Below, one piece after another: positions 1 to 5,598 of a DNA stretch of 11,973 nt. The notes beneath the pieces were generated by a model. It was not told the DNA's origin and searched no databases. It saw nothing but the letters and a program-made list of their open reading frames with translations. The position numbers and the translations under genes were made by a program. The DNA is from CBDCWQ01 sp965223435. GTDB lineage: Bacteria; Myxococcota; Kuafuiibacteriia; Kuafuiibacteriales; Kuafuiibacteriaceae. Position 1 is the stretch's first letter, and each line of letters opens with the position of its first letter. The stretch is taken from the NCBI GenBank assembly GCA_965223435.1, contig CBDCWQ010000008.1, forward strand, positions 1 through 11,973, in the 5' to 3' direction.

Positions 1-517
1 TCGGCGGGACGTGATGAGCTTCGTGAGTTTTTGGGGCTGCCTTGGCCTGAGGGGGCTTGGGGGTTGCTCAAAGTTTCGGTCAAGGATGTCCGGGCCTGGC
101 GCTCGAGGATGGTGAAGGACAGCTTTTCGCCCATGACTCTGAACCGAAAGACTGTCTTCGCTCGGGGGGTTTTATCAGTTTTTGAGGGAGGTGGCGGCTG
201 AAGGGAGGCTTCCGATTATGGTGCAGAATCCGGCCCATCGAGACTTCATCAAAAGGCCGAGCGCCGAGCCGGTGGATGAAACCAAAGCGCTTTCGCCAGG
301 AAATGCGCGCAAATTGATGGAGCTTCCTCGAGGGGATGGTGTCTTGGAGGTTCGCGACCGGGCGATTTTGAAGTTTTACCTCTTCACCGGAGCCCGGATT
401 GCCACCGGGTGCAGGCTTCACGTCCAGGACCTCCATTTGGAGGAGGAGGATGCGACCATTCGCATCCAAGAAAAGGGGCGGGGGACCGCCAAAAGAACCA
501 CTTTCTGGGGCGCCTAG
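1..517 (+). pseudogene. Tyrosine recombinase fragment, copy 1 (frameshifted, 3' end lost)
   Basis: This is the internal part of the XerC-like tyrosine recombinase seen more completely at 5741-6673, beginning at about its residue 65. Compared with that copy it lacks one G near position 25 and carries one extra A near position 147, so the frame is wrong between them and correct again afterwards. From about position 150 it reads the central part of the protein, including the FTGARI motif with the first catalytic arginine. After the codons for EKGRGTAKRT the sequence jumps into the IS66 element and the frame ends as TFWGA-stop at 517. It cannot make an active recombinase. Both indels fall in short homopolymer runs at the window edge and may be sequencing errors. 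Confidence 0.85.
500..501. other. Deletion junction: 244 bp including the left IS66 tip lost in copy 1
   Basis: Up to 500 the sequence equals 5935-6434, and from 501 it equals 6679 onwards. The bases equivalent to 6435-6678 are missing. They comprise the last part of the interrupted tyrosine recombinase and the outermost nine bases (GTAACTGTT) of the left IS66 inverted repeat. There is no microhomology at the junction. Confidence 0.85.
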
Positions 518-519
518 GC
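501..519 (+). repeat. Truncated left inverted repeat of IS66 copy 1
   Basis: CTTTCTGGGGCGCCTAGGC is the inner 19 bases of the 28-bp left end seen complete at 6670-6697. The outer nine bases are absent. Confidence 0.8.
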
Positions 520-529
520 GAGCGTGATC

Positions 530-542
530 GCATGCAGCATGC
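530..542. promoter_or_regulatory. Perfect dyad overlapping the first tnpA start (copy 1)
   Basis: GCATGC-A-GCATGC is a 6-bp perfect dyad around one base and contains the first ATG of tnpA (532). It sits 30 to 40 bases inside the IS end. It could be an operator, a transposase-binding site or a small hairpin hiding the start. No function is shown by the sequence alone. The same dyad is at 6708-6720. Confidence 0.3.
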
Positions 543-867
543 TCGGGACATGAGCGAATCCTACTTCACAAAGGCGGATGGCAAGGCGCTTGTTTCTGAA
601 TGGCGAAGAAGCGGGTTGAGCAAGGGAGAATTTTGTCGAGTTCGAGGTGTGTCGAAACCGAAGCTGGTGTACTGGACGAAGCAGGTCGGGGTCTCGCCGA
701 GCTTCATTGAAGTCACAGTACCGTCCCGTAACAAGAGGAGAGAATCTGACAGCCTCGGTTTTGAGGAATCCGTCGAGGTCTTGATTGGAGATGCCTTCGT
801 TCGCTTTCCGAGTCAGCCGGGGGTTGTGGGGGAGATCCTTGATATACTTATGGGTGGCGACCGTTGA
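532..867 (+). CDS. tnpA: IS66-family accessory protein TnpA (copy 1)
   Basis: This 111-residue protein is the first ORF of the IS66 operon, a small accessory protein required with TnpB and TnpC in this family. Residues 20-48 carry the family's helix-turn-helix-like segment (VSEWRRSGLSKGEFC, then GVSKPKLVYW), a likely DNA-binding region. The length is usual for the family. There are two possible starts: ATG at 532 and ATG at 550 (MSESYFTKADGK). The second resembles many family N-termini and neither has a strong ribosome-binding site. Because of the upstream deletion in this copy the frame is also open leftwards to 409, but those residues are not family sequence. The stop TGA overlaps the TTG start of tnpB. 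The gene itself looks undamaged. Confidence 0.85.
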   Translation: MQHARDMSESYFTKADGKALVSEWRRSGLSKGEFCRVRGVSKPKLVYWTKQVGVSPSFIEVTVPSRNKRRESDSLGFEESVEVLIGDAFVRFPSQPGVVGEILDILMGGDR

Positions 868-1232
868 TCCCTTCCGGTACTCGGGTCTTTTTCGCAGTCG
901 AGCCGGTTGATCTTCGTCGTTCTTTCGACGGACTGGCAGCAACTGCGCTTCAAGACTTAAAGATTGATCCGCGCCACGGAGGCCTGTTTGTGTTCCTTAA
1001 CAAGCGATGCAACCAAGTGCGCGTGCTCTTTCATGATCCGCACGGCTGGTGCATTCTTGCGAAGCGACTCGACCGAGGACGATTTCGTCGTCCCCGGTTC
1101 GAAGATGGTCGGTTCTGTTGGGAAATGGACACGAAATCGATGCTTCGTTTTTTAGATGACATCGACCTTTCGTCGATGAAACGAGGACGGAGAGCACAAA
1201 CATCGCCGACGCTGAAGCTTTTGCAAACTTAG
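864..1232 (+). CDS. tnpB: IS66-family accessory protein TnpB (IS66 Orf2; copy 1)
   Basis: This 122-residue protein is the second IS66 ORF. It shows the family signature in order: VDLRRSFDGLAA near residues 14-25, GGLFVFLNKRCNQVRVLF near 39-56, and CILAKRLDRGRFRRP near 63-77. The start is TTG at 864, overlapping the tnpA stop as TTGA, which implies translational coupling and low relative expression. The length agrees with the family (about 115-120). TnpB proteins of IS66 are needed for transposition but their biochemical role is not settled. A 132-bp gap separates it from tnpC, whereas many IS66 elements have these genes closer together. Confidence 0.88.
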   Translation: MIPSGTRVFFAVEPVDLRRSFDGLAATALQDLKIDPRHGGLFVFLNKRCNQVRVLFHDPHGWCILAKRLDRGRFRRPRFEDGRFCWEMDTKSMLRFLDDIDLSSMKRGRRAQTSPTLKLLQT

Positions 1233-1251
1233 CGTTTTCTGCTTGCCTCGT

Positions 1252-1264
1252 AAGCTTTGAGCTT
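1252..1264. promoter_or_regulatory. Small hairpin between tnpB and tnpC
   Basis: AAGCT-TTG-AGCTT is a five-pair stem with a three-base loop in the 132-bp gap between tnpB and tnpC. There is no following T-run, so it is not a clear terminator. It recurs in copy 2 at 7430-7442. Confidence 0.2.
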
Positions 1265-2601
1265 GTAACTCCAATTCATCTCGAAGACGCGTATCAAGAA
1301 GACGACTACCGAGCTGGTCAACTTCACGGACCTCATCGAAGTCCTTTCGAACAAGGACGGCGAAATGCCCTCAAAAGAGGCGCTTGCGGCCGTTCTTCAG
1401 ACCGCTCAGAAGGTCATCGAAGATCAGGCTGTCGAGATCCACCATCTACAAAAGCAGTTGTTCGGACGGCGCTCGGAGAAGGTGCTTTGTGGCCAGCAGA
1501 GTCTCTTTGTCGACACGCTCGAAGCTGTAGCCTTGCGAACGCCGGAGCCTGAGCCAGAAGAAAAGGAAACGCCCGGGCCAAAGAAACGAAAAAGGAAGAA
1601 GCGGCGCGCCCCCCTCAAGCCCACACGCACCGAGAAGCTCTGTGTTGCTGACGATGACCGGCCCTGCCCTCAGTGCGGTGAGTCTCGGTGCACCATCGGT
1701 CACAACCGGAGTCTCGTTGTCGAGTATACACCACCGAAGTTTGAGGTCATCGAATACCTACGTGAAACCATCGCGTGCAGGTTGTGCGAAGGCGAAGTGA
1801 AAAAAGCTCCAGCGCCCTCAACCCATGCCCGGGACGGCGCTTGGCCGGGGCCAAGGCTTCTCGCTGCTCTGATAACAAACAAGACGGTGGACGGGCTACC
1901 ACTTCGTCGTACGCAGAAGATTTTCAGACGCGCCGGTGGCGATTTCGCAATCTCCACGCTCAGCCGTTGGGAAAGCTTTGGGCACGAAATCCTCAAGCCG
2001 CTCTGTCATCGTATCACCGAGCTCGTCCGCAAGTCCGATATGATTCATCTCGATGATACATCGATTCGCGTCCGAGACCGAGACGTCGAGGGCGGCGTGG
2101 TGAACGGGAAGATGTGGGTATTCGTGGGGCGGTACTTCGATCCCGGAGGCGACCTTTCGAAGACTTTGACCTATGTGGCTTACCAATACGCGCCCACGTG
2201 GGAGGCAGAGCATCCCGAGAAGTGGCTTCGTGACTCCAAAGCAATGCTTCAGGGCGATGCCTATCGCGGCTACGAACGGATCGCCGACGCGAACAGGGGT
2301 GATAAGGTTGGACGACTGCTCGCGGGATGCTGTATGCACGCACGTCGACCGTTCGTTCAAGCGCTCGAATTCGGAGATACCGCGGCGCGTCCTTTTGTCG
2401 ATGCATTCCAGCGTATCTATCGAATTGAAGCACAGTGCAAAGAACATGCTTTGCTTGCGCCTCAGCGGCTTGAGCGACGGCGCACCCAGAGTCTCCCCAT
2501 TATGGAGGAAATCCTCGAGCACGCTGAGGCACTCAAGGCTATGCCTCTGCTCAAGCCTATGAAGCAAGGGGTGACCTATTTTATCAATCAGTGGGACAAG
2601 C

Positions 2602-2691
2602 TCAGGCTTCCCTTTGCGATAGACGGCCGCCTCGAGATTGATAACGGGGAGGCAGAACGACGACTCCGTCGCATTGCCGTTTTGGTTTCAT
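2602..2691 (-). other. Displaced ribosome-binding site and start of the split first gene (29-codon ORF in the integrated state)
   Basis: On the minus strand, directly after the recombinase stop codon (TAA, 2708-2706), the sequence reads GGAGGTACCGCATAATG: a strong ribosome-binding site, 8 nt, and ATG at 2691. The first three codons (M K P) belong to the serine-recombinase element. As integrated, translation then runs into antisense tnpC and stops at 2602 after 29 residues of no recognisable family. Joined to the other end of the element at a shared TT/AA, the same ATG reads ATG AAA CCA AAG CAG and continues in frame into the small gene whose body is at 4787-5284. It is therefore best read as the 5' end of that gene, separated from it by integration. 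Copy 2 has lost this segment. Confidence 0.6.
2681..2682. other. Inferred attachment-site core, left junction of the nested element
   Basis: TT follows tnpC codon GCC-G(T) and precedes element sequence TGGTTTCATTATGCGG. It is chosen because the same core at 5283-5284 restores both tnpC and the split element gene in frame. CATTATGC at 2689-2696 and GCACAATG at 5262-5269 become 7-of-8 inverted partners in the joined site and could be recombinase contacts, although their distances from the core differ. Confidence 0.5.
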
Positions 2692-2705
2692 TATGCGGTA
2701 CCTCC

Positions 2706-4790
2706 TTAAATACCTGGAATCTCTAAAGTTCGATCGTCACGGGAAATTCGACACGGGCGCCCTGCGCGCCTTTGCCGGTTCTTGAGGGCCTCTTGTACCT
2801 CGGGTTTTTCAAGATCAGTTGCCTGTATCTGCCAGGGAGCATCGAAGACGTGTTGCTTTGCGGGGAGAATTTTCTCCTGAATAAGCTTTCTGACCGCATG
2901 GGCACTGACCCCTAGTTTCTCAGCAGTTTCTGACATCGTGAGGCATTTTCCGTCCTTGATGGCGGATTCGTATCCTGGAATGCCTTTGCTGCGACGGAAT
3001 TGAGATACCCTTCGTGCGTTCCAGGTGTGGCCGTACGGAGTCTTCGTCCCCATTCGGTTCAGTGTGGCTGCGATATGATCATCGGACCACCGGGTGCCCA
3101 TCTGCCGAATGGTTTCCTCCACTTCAGGAGAATTTCGCATGGTGTGCTCTCCCGGTTTCGGTTTACGGACACGAAGCTCCGAATGCCTTCCGCCACGCCA
3201 GTGAATAACAAGGACAATCTCCCTTGTGGAGTCATCGACGTCTACTAAGATCTCTTCGATGAGCGTTCGTATAAGTCTCTGTTTAGTGCGCTGCTCCGTA
3301 GTTGGTGCGGTCCACACTTTTTGAAGCTCATCGGCGAGCTTTAGGAGTTCCTCGCGTTTTGGTGGCACTATCGTTTGAGAACGCTTCTCGGTGATCTTTG
3401 CCTCGCACGAACGCAGTTTTTCGATCGCCGTATTCCATCGCGCCTCAAGCTCGGATGCGACAAGTCGATTGTCTGGATCTACGGATTGATAACGACGCGC
3501 GGCGAGTCTCTCTTCGTATTCTGCTTGCTGGCGTTCCAGCTCATATGCTCGATGCCTCTCTTGGATTTGGAGCTCCGCATTCTGCTCGGCCATGATGGCC
3601 GCTTCTATCGCGAGTGGCTGGACCACGGCAAGGATCTCAGATCCCACTGCGAGATCCGGGCGACTGGCCCCAAATGTAATGCACGGCTTAAGTCCCTGCA
3701 TTTCGTTTCCACGCCGGCATGAGTAGCGGGGCTTGGGGATGCCTCTGCCTCCGTAGGAGACCTGGAGCATGCGACCGCAGCGGCGGCAGCGAAGGAGACC
3801 GGCCATAAGTGCCAACCCGCCACGGGCGGATTTTGCGGCACCGGAAGACTTCGAAAAACTGTTCTGAGATAGCCTCTTCTGAATTCCTTCATGCTGCTCC
3901 CAGGAAACGTAGCCTTCGTGGTGGTCCCGAATAATGATCCAGTCTTCACGGGAGCGGGCCCGGCCGTATGACTTTCGGACCTGTCCATCCACGATTCTGG
4001 TCTGCACCTGAGATTTTCCGTACGCATACGCGCCAGCATAGAACGGATTCTGGAGCACCGAGATTACGTTGCGGTAGCACGGAGCGCGCCACGTCAAACG
4101 AGTGAGTTGCTTTGCGTCTGCGGGGCGAGGAAACACGATCCCCTCCTTGCGCATGTGGAGCAAGACTTGTCGCGCACTACCGTGACGCTCAAACAGTCGG
4201 AAAACGGTTCGAATGACCTCCTGCACTCTTTGATCCGGATCCATAACCAGACCAGTGTCTCGCGGCCAAAGATACCCAACAGGAACAGGCATTCGCAGTT
4301 CACCGCGTCGAGCCTTGGCCCTCGCAGCATCAAGAAGCCGACGTCGGAGCACCGTGAGTTCGAACTCACTCATCGTTCCTTTCAGTCCGAGGAGCAGCCG
4401 ATCGTTGGGCATCTTTGGATTATAAACCCCGTCGGCATCGATGACGCGGGCATCAACGAGCGCACATAGTTCCATCAAGTGATGCCAATCGCGTCCATTG
4501 CGAGCCAAACGCGAAGCTTCGAGGCAGAACACTGCGCCGACGATGCCTTCGCAAATTTGGCCCACCAAATTTCGAAAACCAGGGCGCTCTACGGTGCCGC
4601 TGGCAGAGACACCGAGATCGGCATCGATGACAGCAACGTCCTTAAAACCATAGCTTTTTGCCAAGTCGACCAGCTCGTACTGCCTACGTTGGCTCTCGAG
4701 ATTTTCGCTGACCTGAATACTGGTTGATTGCCGCACATAGACGATTGCTCGACGTCGAACGACATCCGAGGGAAGTTCACGAGGCTTCAT
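2706..4790 (-). CDS. Large serine recombinase (site-specific integrase), intact copy
   Basis: This 694-residue serine recombinase catalyses site-specific strand exchange through a serine-DNA link. The N-terminal resolvase domain spans about residues 14-155, with YVRQS giving S22 as the likely nucleophile and EASRLARN near 91-98 supplying the conserved arginine motif. The recombinase domain follows (about 170-300), including the NPFYAGAYAYG motif near 248-258. A zinc ribbon has C335, C338, C358 and C370. A charged coiled-coil-like region lies at about 398-470. The C-terminus adds a segment SDDHIAATLNRMGTKT (569-584) and an excisionase/MerR-like helix-turn-helix (LTMSETAEKLGVSAHAVRKL, 617-636). 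GGAGGT lies five bases before the ATG, and the start overlaps the stops of both upstream ORFs, implying translational coupling. It runs antisense to the tnpC in which it sits and its stop lies some 25 bases from the left junction. I see no inactivating change. Confidence 0.93.
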   Translation of the reverse strand: MKPRELPSDVVRRRAIVYVRQSTSIQVSENLESQRRQYELVDLAKSYGFKDVAVIDADLGVSASGTVERPGFRNLVGQICEGIVGAVFCLEASRLARNGRDWHHLMELCALVDARVIDADGVYNPKMPNDRLLLGLKGTMSEFELTVLRRRLLDAARAKARRGELRMPVPVGYLWPRDTGLVMDPDQRVQEVIRTVFRLFERHGSARQVLLHMRKEGIVFPRPADAKQLTRLTWRAPCYRNVISVLQNPFYAGAYAYGKSQVQTRIVDGQVRKSYGRARSREDWIIIRDHHEGYVSWEQHEGIQKRLSQNSFSKSSGAAKSARGGLALMAGLLRCRRCGRMLQVSYGGRGIPKPRYSCRRGNEMQGLKPCITFGASRPDLAVGSEILAVVQPLAIEAAIMAEQNAELQIQERHRAYELERQQAEYEERLAARRYQSVDPDNRLVASELEARWNTAIEKLRSCEAKITEKRSQTIVPPKREELLKLADELQKVWTAPTTEQRTKQRLIRTLIEEILVDVDDSTREIVLVIHWRGGRHSELRVRKPKPGEHTMRNSPEVEETIRQMGTRWSDDHIAATLNRMGTKTPYGHTWNARRVSQFRRSKGIPGYESAIKDGKCLTMSETAEKLGVSAHAVRKLIQEKILPAKQHVFDAPWQIQATDLEKPEVQEALKNRQRRAGRPCRISRDDRTLEIPGI

Positions 4791-4965
4791 TGCGCACCTC
4801 CGCTCTTACTTTGAATCCGCTGGCCTCCAGCAAGAGCCTCGCCAGAACTTCGACCGTCATCTTTTGGTATGCGAAATCCAGATTTTCGATAGGGATCGTG
4901 GTGTTGAACAGCGGAAGCTGTGTTACTTTGTTCCCCGCATGATTCGCGGTGGGTTGATTCGGCAT
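4777..4965 (-). CDS. Small protein (62 aa) of the serine-recombinase element
   Basis: This 62-residue protein starts at ATG 4965 behind GGAGGA with a five-base spacer, a strong ribosome-binding site. It ends in the first codons of the recombinase gene (14-base overlap), so the two are probably translationally coupled. Residues 36-50 (MTVEVLARLLLEASG) form a hydrophobic amphipathic helix. From memory, small proteins with a similar LARLL segment often precede large serine recombinases of this type, but I cannot name a family. A role as partner or directionality factor is possible and not shown. It lies wholly within the overlapping frame 4787-5218. The same gene occurs unchanged in copy 2. Confidence 0.65.
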   Translation of the reverse strand: MPNQPTANHAGNKVTQLPLFNTTIPIENLDFAYQKMTVEVLARLLLEASGFKVRAEVRNEAS

Positions 4966-5218
4966 TGGAGTCCTCCTTCGGTGGATTCTTGCTCCCTGCC
5001 GTTCCCGGATCGAGTCTTACGGCCGACACCAGCTTCTCTAGCTCCAGCAACGCGACCAGCGAGGCCTGGCGCCTCCCTAGCTTCATCCCCTCGCAGGTCG
5101 CTACCTCGAACATCCAGCGCGGAATCACCACTCCAGAGTCGTCTGGAAGGAAGCAGACGTAAACTCTCTCTCCTCGCCGTACCTCCTCGTAGGCAACGTC
5201 AACTTCATTGCCGAACAT
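4787..5218 (-). CDS. First gene of the serine-recombinase element, 5' end cut off by integration
   Basis: The frame yields 143 residues from ATG 5218, but recognisable sequence starts earlier. Codons upstream read HIGFRARVTYPWHP before MFGNEVDVAYEEVRRGERVY, and the frame is open to the element end at 5284 with no ATG, GTG or TTG between. ATG 5218 has no ribosome-binding site. The RVTYPWHP...F(G) opening and a VPRWMF-like middle (VVIPRWMFEV) recall small DUF5372-like proteins found beside serine recombinases (from memory, moderate confidence). The true start probably lies at the far end of the element (2691), so the full protein would be about 165 residues. The last 60 residues overlap the 62-aa gene in another frame, are polar and low in family character, and may be run-through. 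The stop overlaps the recombinase start as ATGA. Function unknown. Confidence 0.6.
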   Translation of the reverse strand: MFGNEVDVAYEEVRRGERVYVCFLPDDSGVVIPRWMFEVATCEGMKLGRRQASLVALLELEKLVSAVRLDPGTAGSKNPPKEDSNAESTHRESCGEQSNTASAVQHHDPYRKSGFRIPKDDGRSSGEALAGGQRIQSKSGGAQ

Positions 5219-5282
5219 TGGGTGCCACGGGTACGTGACACGTGCTCTAAATCCGATATGGGCACAATGGCCTTGGACCTGC

Positions 5283-5284
5283 TT
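5283..5284. other. Inferred attachment-site core, right junction of the nested element
   Basis: TT precedes CC-GGA-AGA-AAG, where tnpC coding resumes. It is paired with TT at 2681-2682. The element side reads CCTTGGACCTGC into the core. Confidence 0.5.
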
Positions 5285-5286
5285 CC

Positions 5287-5535
5287 GGAAGAAAGTCCTG
5301 GCTCTTTGCTGGCTCCAGGGGAGGCGCCGAGCGATTCGCCGATGTCCTTTCGGTTGTCTCCACCGCCGACGCGGCAGGCGTCGATTGTGGAAAGTACCTT
5401 CCTAGCATCATCGCCAACATCGACACTTGGCCGAACCGGGAGCTCGATCAGCTCTTGCCAGCCAACTGGCAAACCGCGCTCGAAGATTTCCTTCGCGAGA
5501 ATAACCTTCAGAACTCCACACCTGCTGCACATTGA
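5287..5535 (+). pseudogene. tnpC: IS66-family transposase TnpC, 3' part (82 codons), copy 1
   Basis: In the plus frame starting GGA AGA AAG the translation reads GRKSWLFAGSRGGAERFADV, then a helix (LSVVSTADAAGVDCGKYLPS) and the typical ending RELDQLLPANWQ before TGA at 5533-5535. This is the C-terminal domain of IS66 TnpC that is missing from 1365-2681. It has no start of its own and is separated from the catalytic part by the nested element. Excision of the element would rejoin it in frame as ...RRIAV-S-GRKSWLF.... No standard start-codon ORF reveals it, so it is easily missed. Confidence 0.88.
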
Positions 5536-5538
5536 GCG

Positions 5539-5554
5539 CAGACCCCAAAGTTAC
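5539..5554. repeat. Subterminal degenerate copy of the IS66 end (copy 1)
   Basis: The reverse complement reads GTAACTTTGGGGTCTG and shares the blocks GTAACT, TTGGGG and TCTG, in order, with the true right end 44 bases away. It could be a second transposase-binding site or a relic end. The same sequence occurs at 11297-11312. Confidence 0.4.
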
Positions 5555-5570
5555 ACCATGAAGTGGGCCT

Positions 5571-5598
5571 GACCAGACGCCCCAAAATGAACAGTTAC
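5571..5598 (-). repeat. Right inverted repeat of IS66 copy 1
   Basis: Read inward from 5598 this is GTAACTGTTCATTTTGGGGC and on to 5571. It matches the left end at 6670-6697 in 23 of 28 positions, the first ten exactly. The base after it (5599) begins the leader of the tyrosine recombinase, not the sequence that lies left of the IS. Confidence 0.9.

Larger units (their letters stand above)
1365..2726 (+). pseudogene. tnpC: IS66-family transposase TnpC, 5' part, cut after codon 439 (copy 1)
   Basis: This is the DDE transposase of the IS66 element. Residues 15-40 form the N-terminal leucine-rich helix followed by QLFGRRSEK. A basic stretch (KKRKRKKRR) lies near 73-81. A zinc-finger region has C101/C104 and C138/C141. 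The catalytic triad is probably D230 (HLDDTS), D298 (LQGDAYRGY) and E431 (EIDNGEAER). Family sequence stops at A438-V439, and the following residues to the stop at 2726 come from the inserted serine-recombinase element. The missing C-terminus (GRKSWLFAGS...) is encoded at 5287-5535, and joined the two give about 522 residues, the usual length. The ATG at 1365 has a weak AAGGA seven bases upstream. The frame is open back to a TAA at about 1266 without an obvious better start. All three catalytic residues remain, but the C-terminal domain is lost. Confidence 0.9.
2681..5284 (-). mobile_element. Nested serine-recombinase mobile element, complete copy, inserted in tnpC
   Basis: Sequence foreign to IS66 interrupts tnpC between codon 439 and GGA AGA AAG at 5287. 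It carries three minus-strand genes: a small protein (4787-5218 and upstream), a 62-residue protein (4777-4965) and a 694-residue large serine recombinase (2706-4790). Serine recombinases leave a two-base core at both ends. TT at 2681-2682 and TT at 5283-5284 is the only TT pairing at these junctions that restores tnpC in frame (...GCC GTT TCC GGA AGA AAG...). The element would then be 2602 bp. A core-free alternative (GTT joined directly to GGA) is also in frame. I see no long inverted terminal repeats, as expected for serine-recombinase integration. Confidence 0.8.
501..5598 (+). mobile_element. IS66-family insertion sequence, copy 1, disrupted by a serine-recombinase element
   Basis: The three-gene order tnpA, tnpB, tnpC with a TTGA overlap between the first two is the IS66-family arrangement. 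The right end (5571-5598) reads, as reverse complement, GTAACTGTTCATTTTGGGGC, matching the left end of copy 2. The left end here has lost its first nine bases. The tnpC gene is split at about 2681 by a roughly 2.6-kb element on the other strand, and its last 82 codons resume at 5287. Removing the insert (2602 bp if TT is the shared core) and restoring the nine lost bases gives an ancestral IS of about 2505 bp, typical for IS66. With a broken tnpC and an incomplete left end this copy should not transpose by itself. Confidence 0.9.

Noticed and set aside
1265..1270. GTAACT between tnpB and tnpC as an internal IS end
   Set aside because: Only six bases match and the rest of the terminal repeat does not follow.
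2602..2720. The unusual TnpC C-terminus LVSLCGTSLNTWNL as a natural variant ending
   Set aside because: These codons belong to the nested element, and the genuine TnpC C-terminus is present intact in frame at 5287-5535.
5125..5532. 135-codon minus-strand ORF covering the right junction of the nested element
   Set aside because: It is in a different frame from the RVTYPWHP gene and consists of antisense tnpC plus out-of-frame element sequence.
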